Shown here one piece after another: positions 8,421-17,017 of a stretch of 64,000 nt of DNA (positions within the stretch are counted from its first letter, which is position 1; the number at the start of each line of letters is the position of its first letter). Position numbers and translations under genes: made by a program. Source of the stretch: Massilia sp. KIM (GTDB lineage Bacteria > Pseudomonadota > Gammaproteobacteria > Burkholderiales > Burkholderiaceae_D); NCBI RefSeq assembly GCF_002007115.1, contig NZ_MVAD01000003.1, positions 124,001 through 188,000 on the forward strand, given 5' to 3'. Below the pieces are notes generated by a model. That model had not been told where the DNA came from. It saw only the letters and a list, made by a program, of their open reading frames with translations, and did no database searches.

Positions 8421-9929
8421 TCAGGAGCGGGCGCCGGACCTGCGAGCCTCGGCCTCCATCACCTGGGCCAGCTTGTCCACGCCCTGCCGGATGTCCGCCG
8501 GTCCCACGGCCGAAAAGCCGAGCACCAGCCCGGGCGTGACGGCGCACTCCGGGGTGGCGATGGCGTGCGTGTAATAGGACAGCGGGCGCAGCTCGATCCC
8601 CGCCCGGGTGGCCGCCTCGTCCACGCGCGCCTCCTCTGGCAGGCGGCCGTCGCGGCCAGGCTGGAAATGCACGCAGACGTCCAGCCCCGCGTCGGACGGT
8701 CCGCAGCGCAAGCGCTCGCCGAGCCTGTCCTGCAAGGCGCCCAGCAGCGCCTCGCGCCGCTCGCCATAGGCCTCGCGGGTGCGCCGGATGTGGCGCGCGA
8801 AATGGCCTTCACCGATGAAGTCGGCCAGCACCGCCTGCGGCACGATGGCGTTGTGGCGGTCGACCACCGCCTTGGCGCGCGCCAGCGGCTCGGCCAGGGC
8901 GGGCGGCGCCACCACGTAACCCAGGCGCAGGCCGGGGAACAGCACCTTCGAGAGCGTCCCGACGTAGACCACGCAGCCGGCCCGGTCCAGGCCTTGCAGG
9001 GATGCCAGCGGCGGGCCGGTGTAGCGGTATTCGCTGTCGTAGTCGTCCTCGATGATCCAGGCGCGATTGGCGCTGGCCCAGCGCAGCAGTTCCAGCCGGC
9101 GCGACAGGCTCATGGTCACGCCCAGCGGCAGCTGGTGCGAGGGCGTGGCGAACACCATGCGCGCGTCCGGATAATGTTTGGCCCCGTAGGCCACGTCCAT
9201 GCCCTCCTCGGTCACCGGCACCGTGCACAGGCTGGCGCCGGCCACCGCCAGCGGGGCGCTGGCGCCCAGGTAGCCGGGCGACTCGACCCATACCCGGTCG
9301 CCCGGCGCCAGCAGCAGTTGACCAAGCAGGTAGAGGGCCTGCTGCGAGCCCGAGGTGATCACGATCTGCTCCGGCGTGCACTCGACCCCGCGCGAGGCGC
9401 GCAGGTAGGCGCACAGCAGTTCCCGCAGCGGCGCGTAGCCTTCCGGCCGGCTGTAGCCGAGATGCGGGCCGGCGCGGCGCAGCTGGCGCAGTTCGATCTT
9501 GCGCCACAGGTCGAAGGGGAACAGGTCCAGGCCCGGCATGCTGGGACGGAAGGCGCGCACCGGTCCGTCGTGAAAGCGGGTGCGCGCCATCGCCGCCGCC
9601 ATCGCCGCTCCGCGTTCGGGCAAGGGGCGCAGCAGGCCCGGCGCCGGGGTGTCGGGCCGCGCCAGGTTGAGGGCCGGCTCGACGAAGGTGCCCTGCCCCA
9701 CGCCGCCGCGCAGGTAGCCCTCGGCCGTGAGCTGCTCGTAGGCCGCCAGCACGGTCTGGCGCGAGACGCCCAGCAGGCTGCACAGCTCGCGCGTGGCCGG
9801 CAGGCGCGCACCCGGCGCCAGCGCGCCGCGCAGGATGGCGTCCTTGAGCCGCGTGTAGAGCTGGCGGAACAGCGGGATGGCGCCGCTGCGGTCGAGCGGG
9901 GCGCTGGCGATCACCTTGTGGATATGCAT
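8421..9929 (-). CDS. MocR-type (GntR/aminotransferase) transcriptional regulator
   Basis: A 502-residue fusion of an N-terminal winged-helix GntR domain (ARLPATRELCSLLGVSRQTV) and a fold-type I aminotransferase domain. The PLP lysine region is YVGTLSKVLFPGLRLGYV and the aspartate region IIEDDYDSEYRY. MocR proteins sense PLP or amino-compound adducts and usually control a neighbouring gene. Here the divergent neighbour is an OsmC-like protein followed by a PaiB-like protein. I prefer the ATG at 9929 (MHIHKVIAS), because family members begin just before the IPLFRQLY segment; ATG 9956 and an earlier in-frame codon at 10004 are alternatives. Confidence 0.85.
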   Translation of the reverse strand: MHIHKVIASAPLDRSGAIPLFRQLYTRLKDAILRGALAPGARLPATRELCSLLGVSRQTVLAAYEQLTAEGYLRGGVGQGTFVEPALNLARPDTPAPGLLRPLPERGAAMAAAMARTRFHDGPVRAFRPSMPGLDLFPFDLWRKIELRQLRRAGPHLGYSRPEGYAPLRELLCAYLRASRGVECTPEQIVITSGSQQALYLLGQLLLAPGDRVWVESPGYLGASAPLAVAGASLCTVPVTEEGMDVAYGAKHYPDARMVFATPSHQLPLGVTMSLSRRLELLRWASANRAWIIEDDYDSEYRYTGPPLASLQGLDRAGCVVYVGTLSKVLFPGLRLGYVVAPPALAEPLARAKAVVDRHNAIVPQAVLADFIGEGHFARHIRRTREAYGERREALLGALQDRLGERLRCGPSDAGLDVCVHFQPGRDGRLPEEARVDEAATRAGIELRPLSYYTHAIATPECAVTPGLVLGFSAVGPADIRQGVDKLAQVMEAEARRSGARS

Positions 9930-9941
9930 GTCGGCGCGGGA

Positions 9942-10004
9942 AATTGGTCCGCCCATCTTCGCCCGAATTGGTACTTTGAGCAAGCCAAGTTGCCGTCCTA
10001 ACAT
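9942..10004 (+). promoter_or_regulatory. Divergent promoter region with AATTGGT direct repeats
   Basis: Two direct repeats AATTGGT(C/A)C start at 9942 and 9966, 24 bp apart. A sigma-70-like promoter toward osmC follows: TTGAGC (9976-9981), 17 bp, TAACAT (9999-10004). Direct repeats upstream of the -35 box fit known MocR binding, as in GabR and TauR. That the adjacent MocR protein binds here is inference. Confidence 0.5.
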
Positions 10005-10029
10005 TTGGTTTCCACAGACAGGAGGAGCA

Positions 10030-10488
10030 ATGAAGCAGTTCGACGCCCGCGTGGCCTGGCAGCGTGCCGGCCAGCCTTTCCTCGACCAGCGCTACAGCCG
10101 CGCCCACGCCTGGTCTTTCGACGGCGGCCTGACGGTGCCGGCTTCGTCCTCACCGCTCTCGGTGCCGGTCCCGATGTCGGACCCGGCCGCGGTCGATCCG
10201 GAAGAGGCGGTGGTGGCGGCGGCGTCGAGCTGCCACATGCTGTTCTTCCTGTCGCTGGCGGCGCAGGAGGGCTATGTGGTGGACAGCTACGAGGACCAGG
10301 CCATCGGCCTGCTCGATGTCGGCCCCGATGGGCGCGCCGCCCTGGTGCGCATCGAGCTGCGACCGGCGATCCGCTTCGCCGGCCGCCAGCCCGAGGCCGA
10401 GGCGCTGGCGCGCCTGCATCATGCGGCGCACGAGAAATGCTATGTGGCGAACTCGCTCAAGTGCGCGGTCGTGGTGAAGGAGGCCTGA
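10030..10488 (+). CDS. OsmC family protein
   Basis: A 152-residue OsmC/Ohr-superfamily protein, probably a thiol peroxidase or detoxification protein acting in the cytosol. The two family cysteines are visible in SSCHMLFFLSLA and EKCYVANSLK. A strong Shine-Dalgarno (AGGAGG) precedes the ATG at 10030. The stop overlaps the start of the next gene by one base (TGATG), so the two are co-translated. It is divergent from the MocR regulator, which probably controls it. Whether it reduces organic hydroperoxides is not decided by sequence. Confidence 0.88.
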   Translation: MKQFDARVAWQRAGQPFLDQRYSRAHAWSFDGGLTVPASSSPLSVPVPMSDPAAVDPEEAVVAAASSCHMLFFLSLAAQEGYVVDSYEDQAIGLLDVGPDGRAALVRIELRPAIRFAGRQPEAEALARLHHAAHEKCYVANSLKCAVVVKEA

Positions 10489-11024
10489 TGTACATCGCCG
10501 CCCGCCACGCCCAGCACGACGTCCAGGCCATGCACGCCCTGATCGCGGCCCATGCGCTGGGCACCCTGGTAACCCTCGACGAGGGCCTGCCCGACGCCGA
10601 CCACCTGCCCTTCGAGTTCATCGAGGCCGGCGAGCACGGCCTGCTGCGCGCCCACGTGGCGCGCGCCAACCCGGTGTGGCGGCGCGCCGGCCAGCGGGTG
10701 CTGGTCGCCTTCCGCGGCCCGGCCGGCTACGAGCCGCCCGACCCGGTCGAGAAAGTGGAACGCGAAGGCCGCGTGGTGCCGACCTGGGACTATCACGCGG
10801 TGCACGTGCATGGCGTCCTGCGCGTGATCGAGGAGCCGGCCTGGCTGCTGGCGCTGGTGCGGCGCCAGACCGAGCACCACGAAGCCGCGCAGCCGCATCC
10901 CTGGTCGGTGGACGACGCGCCGCCGAGCTATATCGAGGGCATGCTCAAGGCCATCGTCGGGATCGAGATCGCGGTCGAGCGGATCGAAGGGAAGTGGAAG
11001 GGCAGCGCGCCCGGCGCGCGCTGA
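10488..11024 (+). CDS. PaiB-like FMN-binding protein
   Basis: A 178-residue protein of the PaiB family (FMN-binding split barrel), first described as a negative regulator of sporulation and protease genes in Bacillus. The family start MYIAARHA and the segments PFEFIEAGEHGLLRAHVARA and PTWDYHAVHVHG are present. In proteobacteria these proteins often act as flavin-binding oxidoreductase-like proteins, and the true role is unclear. It overlaps the OsmC gene by one base and forms a two-gene operon with it. Confidence 0.85.
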   Translation: MYIAARHAQHDVQAMHALIAAHALGTLVTLDEGLPDADHLPFEFIEAGEHGLLRAHVARANPVWRRAGQRVLVAFRGPAGYEPPDPVEKVEREGRVVPTWDYHAVHVHGVLRVIEEPAWLLALVRRQTEHHEAAQPHPWSVDDAPPSYIEGMLKAIVGIEIAVERIEGKWKGSAPGAR

Positions 11025-11055
11025 AAAAAACAGGGCCGCCCTGCGGGCAGCCCTG
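11024..11055 (-). terminator. Rho-independent terminator of the DUF4142 gene
   Basis: On the minus strand a CAGGGC/GCCCTG stem (11031-11055) is followed by seven T residues (11024-11030). It lies 42 bp past the end of the DUF4142 gene. On the plus strand there is no T-run, so it does not obviously serve the PaiB-like gene. Confidence 0.8.
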
Positions 11056-11096
11056 GATGCGCATGGAGCGCGGCGGAACAACCGGCGCTCGGCTGC

Positions 11097-11912
11097 TTAC
11101 TTGCCGCTGTCGGTGGTGCCGGTTGCGCCCGACTGGCCGGTCGCGGTGCGCGATTGCGAAGCCGAGAGCTGCTCGGCCGACTTCAGGTGCTGCTCGACCA
11201 CCGGGGTCATCTTCGAGGCCAGGGCCTTGATGTCCGGATCTTTCGCGCCGCTCAGGCCTTTCTTGAGCTTGCCGTGGGTGTCGCGGTGATCGGCCAGGCC
11301 CGACTGCTTCATGTAGGCGCGGTCGAAGGCGTCGCCGCTGAGCTTCTCGAGCATGGCGGCCTTGGCCTTGTGCTTGGCGTCGAGCTCGGTCGGCAGGGTC
11401 ACGCCCTTGGACTGGGCCACGGTCTGCACTTCGGTCTGGGCCTTGGTGTGGTCGTCGATCATGCGCTGGGCGAAGGTCTTGACCTCCTGGTTCTGGCTCT
11501 TGCTCAGCGCCAGCTTGCCCGATTCGATCTCGGCCATGTTGGACATCGCCATGTCGGTCAGCGCCTTCTTGTCGGCCCGGGTCAGCTTGGCCGTGCCGGA
11601 GGCGGCGCCGGTCGCGGCCGCGCCGGTGCTGCCGGATTGGGTGGTGGCAGTGCCGGTGCTGCCGGATTGGGTGGTGGCGGTGCTTGTGCTGCCGACCTGT
11701 GCGCTGCGGTCTTCCATGCCCTGGCTGTTCGGGTTGCCGACGGTGCCGTCATTGGCGGCCTTGCCGGTCAGGTTGGGATTGCCCTGGGCGCCCTGCTGGC
11801 TCATCTGCTGAGCGGTCTGGCCGCTGGTCTGGGCCTGCACGCCGAAGGAACCGAGCATGGCTGCCACTGCCGATACCGCCAGCAGGCGTTTGAGTACCTG
11901 TTTCTTCTGCAT
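11097..11912 (-). CDS. Exported DUF4142 protein
   Basis: A 271-residue protein with a clear signal peptide (MQKKQVLKRLLAVSAVAAML, cleavage after VQA). Then comes a low-complexity Gln/Gly/Thr/Ser segment (about residues 28-108) containing two back-to-back copies of STxTTQSGSTG, and a C-terminal four-helix DUF4142 domain (about 110-250; ADKKALTDMAMSNMAEIES, FAQRMIDDHTK). DUF4142 proteins are periplasmic or exported, ferritin-like in fold prediction, and common in stress-responsive regions of soil bacteria; no activity is established. A Shine-Dalgarno AGGAGA precedes the ATG. It is a monocistronic unit with its own terminator. Confidence 0.87.
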   Translation of the reverse strand: MQKKQVLKRLLAVSAVAAMLGSFGVQAQTSGQTAQQMSQQGAQGNPNLTGKAANDGTVGNPNSQGMEDRSAQVGSTSTATTQSGSTGTATTQSGSTGAAATGAASGTAKLTRADKKALTDMAMSNMAEIESGKLALSKSQNQEVKTFAQRMIDDHTKAQTEVQTVAQSKGVTLPTELDAKHKAKAAMLEKLSGDAFDRAYMKQSGLADHRDTHGKLKKGLSGAKDPDIKALASKMTPVVEQHLKSAEQLSASQSRTATGQSGATGTTDSGK

Positions 11913-12103
11913 GATGTTCTCCTGATTTCCAAGTGGTTGGGGGCTTGTGCGCCGGCCCGATGTGCGCGGCGCCCCGTGCTTTGTTGTGGCTGCCGCCGGG
12001 TAGGCGGCAGCGGTGTCGACGACGGTCTATCGAGCCGAGCCAAGTGTATCGCCGGGTGTCGGGAATGCAGCGCGCGGTAGCCGCCTAGCAACGTGGCATC
12101 CGG

Positions 12104-12134
12104 AAAACAAAAAAACCAGTCCATGAAGGACTGG
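12104..12134 (-). terminator. Rho-independent terminator of the phosphoesterase gene
   Basis: On the minus strand a perfect CCAGTCC-TTCAT-GGACTGG hairpin (12116-12134) is followed by TTTTTTTGTTTT. It begins 24 bp past the phosphoesterase stop codon. Confidence 0.88.
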
Positions 12135-12158
12135 CTTTATACGACGTGATCGAGCTCA

Positions 12159-13811
12159 TCAGCGGAACTGCAGCGCTCCCGTCAGGTCGCCCGGCGGCCG
12201 CGCCCCGCGCGCCGCGAAGGCCGCATTGCGCGCCGCCAGTCCTTCGAGCAGGGGCAAGCCGTGCAAGCGCGTGATGAAGCGCAGGATCGAGGTGGTGTCG
12301 TAGAAGCTGTGATCGACCGCCCCGCGCTTGGCGTGCGGCGACACCACGATCGCCGGCACCCGCGAGCCCGGCCCCCAGCGGTCGCCCGTGGGCGGCGCGA
12401 CATGGTCCCACCAGCCGCCGTTCTCGTCGAAGGTGATCACCACCACCATGTCCTTCCATTGCGGCGATTTTTTCAGGTGCTCGATCACGTTGGCCACGTG
12501 CTGGTCGCCCGACTCCACATCCGAGTAGCCGGCATGCAGGTTGAGGTTGCCCTGCGGCTTGTAGAAGGCCACGGCCGGCAGCTTGCCAGCCACCACGTCC
12601 GCCAGGAACTTGTTGGAGATCGGGCTGTCGCCCAAGCCGCCGTCGCGCAGGTGCTCGGCACGCGCCCTGGTGCCCGGCGCGAACTGCTTGAAGTAATTGA
12701 AGGGCTGGTGGTGGTACTGGAAGTTCGGCCGCTGCCCTGCCCCGCGCCCGTCGAGCGCGGCCTGCTGGGCGCCGCCGTACCAGGCCCAGCTTACGCCGCG
12801 CTCGGACAGCAGGTCGCCGATGGTGCGGTAGGTCTGCGGCGGCAGCACTGCCGGGTCCTTGGGGTCGGCATGCATCGGGTCGCCGCCCGGCGCCGGACGC
12901 ACCCAGCTCGGCTGGTAGGGCGGCGCCATCGTGTTCACCGCATAGCCGTCGGGCATGATCGCGCTGTGGCCGGCGTACTTCGGCTTGCCGTCCAGGGCCG
13001 AGGTCGGGCAATCCGGGGCCAGCGCCAGGCGGTAGCCGGTCGGGCCGTCTTCGAGCACGGCGATCTTCGAGCTGGCCGGCGTCTGGGCGGCGTCGAAGTA
13101 TTCCGGCGTGCGGCCGCTGATCAGGAACTGGTGGTTGAGGTAGGAGCCGCCGAACGCCGCCATGAAGAAGTTGTCGCACAGCGTGTACTCGCGCGCGATC
13201 TGCCACAGGCCCAGGTTCTTGCGCGTTTCGCCGTAGTGGCCCATCACCAGCGCGCCGGCGTCGGACCAGGCGGCGAAGCCGTCATTCTTGCCGCCGTTGA
13301 TCTGCATCTGGTTCTGGTAGAACTGGTGCACCAGGTCGCGCGTGACCACGGCCTCGGGCAACGGCTGGCCCTCACCGTCGGTGAGCGCGAAGGGCGCGTT
13401 CGGCAGCTTCGCGAGTTGGTCTTCCTTGATCAGGTAGTCCTTGCCGCCGACGTTCTGGCGGCCGGGCACCATGCCGCCCCATATCTTCGGCAAGACCGGC
13501 AGCACCGAACCGTCGCGGTCACGCTGCAATGCGGCCTCGGGCGGCAGGCTGGCCAGGGGCGACGCCAGGCCGGGGAAGTCCGCGAACAGGTTGTTGAAAC
13601 TGCGGTTCTCGAGGTAGATCACGACCACATTCCTGACCTTGGCGCGCAGTTTCGCGTCGAGCGAACTGGCGGCGGCCGGCGCGGCGCGGCTGGCCGCCTG
13701 GGCCACGCCCGGCAGCGCCGAGCCCAGCCCGGCCGCGGCGGCGGCCTGGAACATCCTTCTACGCGTGGGATTGTCCGGCAGGACCTTGCCGTCATCGTCC
13801 TTCTGTTGCAT
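12159..13811 (-). CDS. Tat-exported phosphoesterase (acid phosphatase / phospholipase C family)
   Basis: A 550-residue secreted enzyme of the phosphoesterase family that includes AcpA acid phosphatases and non-haemolytic phospholipases C. A twin-arginine signal is present (RRRMFQAAAAAGLGSALPG). The metal-binding N-terminal motif is VVIYLENRSFNNLF and later conserved parts are VITFDENGGWWDHV and PAIVVSPHAKRG. The ATG at 13811 has AGGAGAA at good spacing and is preferred over a codon 18 bp upstream. It has its own terminator and sits alone. A role in releasing phosphate from organic substrates outside the cytoplasm is likely; phosphatase and phospholipase cannot be told apart here. Confidence 0.85.
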   Translation of the reverse strand: MQQKDDDGKVLPDNPTRRRMFQAAAAAGLGSALPGVAQAASRAAPAAASSLDAKLRAKVRNVVVIYLENRSFNNLFADFPGLASPLASLPPEAALQRDRDGSVLPVLPKIWGGMVPGRQNVGGKDYLIKEDQLAKLPNAPFALTDGEGQPLPEAVVTRDLVHQFYQNQMQINGGKNDGFAAWSDAGALVMGHYGETRKNLGLWQIAREYTLCDNFFMAAFGGSYLNHQFLISGRTPEYFDAAQTPASSKIAVLEDGPTGYRLALAPDCPTSALDGKPKYAGHSAIMPDGYAVNTMAPPYQPSWVRPAPGGDPMHADPKDPAVLPPQTYRTIGDLLSERGVSWAWYGGAQQAALDGRGAGQRPNFQYHHQPFNYFKQFAPGTRARAEHLRDGGLGDSPISNKFLADVVAGKLPAVAFYKPQGNLNLHAGYSDVESGDQHVANVIEHLKKSPQWKDMVVVITFDENGGWWDHVAPPTGDRWGPGSRVPAIVVSPHAKRGAVDHSFYDTTSILRFITRLHGLPLLEGLAARNAAFAARGARPPGDLTGALQFR

Positions 13812-14031
13812 TGCTTCTCCTGTCGACACGGCCCGGCGCCGCGAAAACAGGAATTATCGGTGTGCTTTACGCGAGGAAACAAGAGGAATGATGCCGATCG
13901 TCAAACGCTTGTCACATTTCGGCAGCACAATGCACGTGCTCCTTGGGAAGGGTGCACTGGCGGCGCAAGCCGCCCTACCGGCGCCGGCGGTCGGGAAACA
14001 TACCGGCACCAATTCTTCCAGCGCGCGGCCT

Positions 14032-14502
14032 TCAGCCGTACAGCGGAATCAGGATGTCGTAGGCGTTGTCCGGACGCGCGCCATCGTCCACCGTGGGGGT
14101 GTAGCGCCGGTCGTAACGCTCCAGGCGGAAGCCCTCGGTGTCCTGCACCATGCCCAACTGTTCGAGCGCGGCGAAGCCGGTCACGTAGGTGGCCTGCACC
14201 CGCGCCATCGGACCGCGGTGGGTCAGCAGGGCGTAGCGGCGGGCCGGGACGCGGATCCCGATCATGCCCGGCGGCAGGTTGTTGAGGTCGGCGACCTCGG
14301 CGGCGATGCATTCCACGTGCACCCCGTCTTTCTCTTGCAGGCTCACGCTGTAGCGCAGTCCATTGGTCTCACCCAGTTCCGCCTCGCGTTCGAGGAAGGT
14401 TTCCCAGATCTCCGGCATGGCCGTTTCCAGCACCGCGAAGGGACCTGCGAAGGGCAGGCCGGCGAGCTTCATTTCAGGTAGGGTAACGGTCGAGATGTGC
14501 AT
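14032..14502 (-). CDS. GyrI-like small-molecule-binding domain protein
   Basis: A 156-residue stand-alone GyrI/SbmC-like effector-binding domain, the module found at the C terminus of AraC-type multidrug regulators. It opens MHISTVTLPEMKLAGLPF; the segment PPGMIGIRVPARRYALLTHRG matches the ligand-pocket strands of the family, and the C terminus YDILIPLYG is typical. No DNA-binding domain is attached, so it may sequester or hydrolyse small molecules or protect gyrase. It is divergent from the O-methyltransferase gene at 14611 and shares a 108-bp AT-rich control region with it. Confidence 0.8.
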   Translation of the reverse strand: MHISTVTLPEMKLAGLPFAGPFAVLETAMPEIWETFLEREAELGETNGLRYSVSLQEKDGVHVECIAAEVADLNNLPPGMIGIRVPARRYALLTHRGPMARVQATYVTGFAALEQLGMVQDTEGFRLERYDRRYTPTVDDGARPDNAYDILIPLYG

Positions 14503-14558
14503 GATGTCGGCTATACAAAGTGTCCTGAAAATTATAGCCTTAACTCTTAGACAATATT

Positions 14559-14582
14559 GGTGTGCACGCAATCGTGCGCACC
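14559..14582. promoter_or_regulatory. Inverted repeat in the gyrI-like/methyltransferase control region
   Basis: GGTGTGCAC and GTGCGCACC form 9-bp arms with one G:T-compatible mismatch around a 6-bp centre. It lies 29 bp before the methyltransferase start and 57 bp before the GyrI-like start. It could be an operator; no T-run fit for a terminator follows. Confidence 0.35.
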
Positions 14583-14610
14583 GGTTTTGTCGCGATAATG
14601 CGGCGAATAT

Positions 14611-15195
14611 ATGCAAACTTCTGTCAAAACCTTGCTCGAAGAACTCGAAGCGTTCGGCAAGGCAAATGATGCTGCCACAAAGGAGCGTGCCCAGCGCATG
14701 CTCAACATCACGCGCGATACCGGCGAGTTCCTCGACGTACTCGTCCGCGCCACCGGCGCGCCGCGCATACTCGAAATCGGCACCTCGAACGGCTATTCCA
14801 CGCTGTGGCTGGCCGGCGCCGCCCAGGCGCATGGCGGGCGCGTGACCACGGTCGAGTTTTCGCCCGCCAAGATCGCATTGGCGCGCGAGAACTTCCGCCG
14901 CGCCGGCTTCGCCGACGCCATCCACCAGGTCGAAGGCGATGCCGGCGCCCTGCTCGCCGCCAGCCCGGACGCGGCCTTCGATCTCATCTTCCTGGATGCC
15001 GAGCGCGGCGACTACCTGGGCTGGTGGCCCGAGATCCGGCGCGTGCTGGCCGCGCGCGGCCTGCTGGTGGTCGACAACGCCGTCTCGCATGCCGAGGAGT
15101 TGGCGCCCTTCATGGAGCGCGTGCGCGCCGAGGCAGGCTTCGCCACCAGCCTGGTGCCCGTGGGTAACGGCGAGTTCCTGGCGACCAAAGCCTGA
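14611..15195 (+). CDS. Class I SAM-dependent O-methyltransferase
   Basis: A 194-residue methyltransferase of the small O-methyltransferase family. SAM motif I is RILEIGTSNGYSTLWLA (about residues 52-68), the acidic loop is VTTVEFSPAKI, and the metal/substrate region is FDLIFLDAERGDYLGWW, where caffeoyl-CoA-type enzymes place their divalent cation. Acceptor substrate unknown. The ATG at 14611 follows an AT-rich leader; no strong Shine-Dalgarno is seen. The next gene begins 107 bp downstream. Confidence 0.85.
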   Translation: MQTSVKTLLEELEAFGKANDAATKERAQRMLNITRDTGEFLDVLVRATGAPRILEIGTSNGYSTLWLAGAAQAHGGRVTTVEFSPAKIALARENFRRAGFADAIHQVEGDAGALLAASPDAAFDLIFLDAERGDYLGWWPEIRRVLAARGLLVVDNAVSHAEELAPFMERVRAEAGFATSLVPVGNGEFLATKA

Positions 15196-15223
15196 GACGG
15201 CGGGCGCGCAGTTCGTTCCCTGT

Positions 15224-15243
15224 TTTGCGCAGTCTGTCGCAAA
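15224..15243. promoter_or_regulatory. Inverted repeat TTTGCG-N8-CGCAAA
   Basis: A perfect 6-bp-arm inverted repeat, 20 bp overall, lies 59 bp before the DUF2807 gene start. It may be an operator for that gene; the regulator is unknown. Confidence 0.3.
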
Positions 15244-15302
15244 GCCGCCCCGGCGCAAGCGGGCTTGCCTAGAATGGCCTCATCGACCAACCGGAGACCA
15301 CC

Positions 15303-15926
15303 ATGAAACGCCTCATCATCGCCACCCTGCTTTCCATCGCTTCCCTGTCCGCGCACGCCGGCGAACAGGTCCGCAGCGTCGCGCCTTTCAAGGCGATCGA
15401 GGTGCGCGGCCCGGTCAGCCTGGTGGTCGAAGTCGGCAAGAGCCCTTCGGTGCGGGTGCAGGGCGACCAGAAATACATCGACCGCGTCACGACCGAAGTC
15501 GTGGACGGCGAGCTGCGCCTGAACTTCAAGGAAAAGTCGAACATCCAGATCGATGACGACGACCGGGTGGTGGTGACGGTGCCCGAACTGAGCAGCTTCC
15601 GCGGCGAAGGCGCCGGGCTGGTGAAGCTCAACAACGTGCGCGGCGAACGCTTCGACGTCAACTACCGCGGCGCCGGCAGCCTGCAGATGAACGGCCAGGT
15701 GCGCACGCTGCGCATCCAGGCCCAGGGCGTGGGCGAGGTCGACGCCAGGCACCTGGTGGCCCAGGATGCAGACGTGAGCTTCGAGGGCATCGGTTCGGTC
15801 GACGTGCACGCCAGGAACCGCCTGAATGCCTCGGTGCAGGGCATGGGCAGCCTGACCTACCACGGCAATCCGCGCACCGTGAACAAGGCGGTGTCGGGTA
15901 TCGGCAGCGTGGTCGCCGCCAAGTAA
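15303..15926 (+). CDS. Exported DUF2807 (head GIN domain) protein
   Basis: A 207-residue protein with a signal peptide (MKRLIIATLLSIASLSAHA, cleavage near residue 19) and a putative auto-transporter adhesin 'head GIN' beta-solenoid domain (DUF2807): repeating strands such as FKAIEVRGPVSLVVEVG, LSSFRGEGAGLVKLNN and VSFEGIGSVDVHARN. Such proteins are envelope-associated in Bacteroidetes and Proteobacteria with no fixed function. A purine-rich GGAG precedes the ATG. It appears monocistronic. Confidence 0.87.
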   Translation: MKRLIIATLLSIASLSAHAGEQVRSVAPFKAIEVRGPVSLVVEVGKSPSVRVQGDQKYIDRVTTEVVDGELRLNFKEKSNIQIDDDDRVVVTVPELSSFRGEGAGLVKLNNVRGERFDVNYRGAGSLQMNGQVRTLRIQAQGVGEVDARHLVAQDADVSFEGIGSVDVHARNRLNASVQGMGSLTYHGNPRTVNKAVSGIGSVVAAK

Positions 15927-15946
15927 ATGCAGGCGCCTCCCCGGCC

Positions 15947-16279
15947 TCAGGACCGGGAATTGACCAGCTCCAGCAGCACCTGGGCGTGACAGGGGCCGTC
16001 CAGCGGACACCAGCACGCCAGGTTGCGCCCCGCCAGCTGGGCCTTGGCCTCCTCGGCCAGCCTTCTCCCCGCCGGATCCTCCTCCAGCCAGCGCCGGAAG
16101 GCCGCCACCGCCTCTTCCACGTTTGGCATGGCCACGTAGCGCCCGACGGGCGTTCCGGGCGCCAGCTCGGGCAGCACCGAGAAGGGATTGCCCCACCTCC
16201 CGGGCCGCGCCACCGAGATGGTATTGGGCGGCATGCGCCACCCCTTCTTCCTGCTCAGCTGCACGCGCTGCGGTGTCAT
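15947..16279 (-). CDS. DUF4326 domain protein
   Basis: A 110-residue DUF4326 protein. The hallmark segments are present: PPNTISVARPGRWGNPF near the N terminus and NLACWCPLDGPCHAQVLLEL at the C terminus, with three cysteines and a histidine that could bind metal. The function is unknown; phage and plasmid homologues suggest nucleotide or nucleic-acid metabolism. It begins 9 bp after arsH on the same strand, so it probably shares the arsenic operon transcript, although nothing links the family to arsenic. Confidence 0.8.
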   Translation of the reverse strand: MTPQRVQLSRKKGWRMPPNTISVARPGRWGNPFSVLPELAPGTPVGRYVAMPNVEEAVAAFRRWLEEDPAGRRLAEEAKAQLAGRNLACWCPLDGPCHAQVLLELVNSRS

Positions 16280-16288
16280 CGCCGGCTC

Positions 16289-17005
16289 CTAGAGTTTTTC
16301 GATCTGGGCGTCGATCTTGCGCAGCGCCCGTTCGCTGCGCTCGCTGTAGCGGTCGGTGAGATAGTCGCTGCGGCCGCGCATCAGGAGCGTAATCTTGAAG
16401 AGTTCTTCCATCACATCGACCACGCGGTCGTAGTAGGCCGAGGGCCGCATGCGTCCGGCCTCGTCGAACTCCTTGTAGGCCATCGGCACCGAGGACTGGT
16501 TCGGGATCGTGAACATACGCATCCAGCGGCCCAGCAGGCGCATGGTGTTGACCACGTTGAAGGACTGCGAACCGCCGCACACCTGCATCAGGGCCAGGGT
16601 CCGGCCCTGGCTGGGGCGCAGCGCGCCCTGCTCCAGCGGGATCCAGTCGATCTGGTTTTTCATCACCGCCGTGATCGCGCCGTGGCGCTCGGGGCTGCAC
16701 CAGACCTGGCCCTCGGACCACAGGCAGAGCTCGCGCAGCTCGACCACCTTGGGGTGGGTCTCCGGCACGCTGCCCACCATCGGCAGCTCCATCGGGTCGA
16801 AGATCTTCACCTCGGCGCCGAGATGCTCGAGGATGCGCGCCGCCTCGAAAGTCAGGAAGCGGCTGAAGGAACGCTCGCGCAGGGAACCGTAGAGCATCAG
16901 GATGCGCGGCGGGTGCGACTGCTCGCCCACCTGGGCCAGCTTGTCCATGGTGGGCAGGTCGAGCTGCTCCGGGTTGATGTTGGGCAGGTCGGGAATCTTG
17001 TGCAT
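16289..17005 (-). CDS. arsH: ArsH NADPH-dependent FMN reductase (organoarsenical oxidase)
   Basis: A 238-residue flavodoxin-fold protein typical of ArsH, which oxidises trivalent methylated and aromatic arsenicals and reduces quinones or azo dyes. The FMN phosphate loop is [19 protein letters not shown] (about residues 39-57), and [20 protein letters not shown] and [20 protein letters not shown] match ArsH. It is the fourth gene of the arsR-C-B-H operon, 12 bp after arsB. Confidence 0.95.
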   Translation of the reverse strand: MHKIPDLPNINPEQLDLPTMDKLAQVGEQSHPPRILMLYGSLRERSFSRFLTFEAARILEHLGAEVKIFDPMELPMVGSVPETHPKVVELRELCLWSEGQVWCSPERHGAITAVMKNQIDWIPLEQGALRPSQGRTLALMQVCGGSQSFNVVNTMRLLGRWMRMFTIPNQSSVPMAYKEFDEAGRMRPSAYYDRVVDVMEELFKITLLMRGRSDYLTDRYSERSERALRKIDAQIEKL

Positions 17006-17017
17006 GCAGGGTCCTTG

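Noticed and set aside
13898..13915. Pho-box-like direct repeat (GTCA spaced 11 bp) upstream of the phosphoesterase
   Set aside because: The repeat is in the wrong orientation for the minus-strand gene and matches only part of the consensus.
14559..14582. Hairpin before the O-methyltransferase as a terminator
   Set aside because: It lies between two divergent genes, where no transcript should end, and the following GGTTTTG is too short a T-run.
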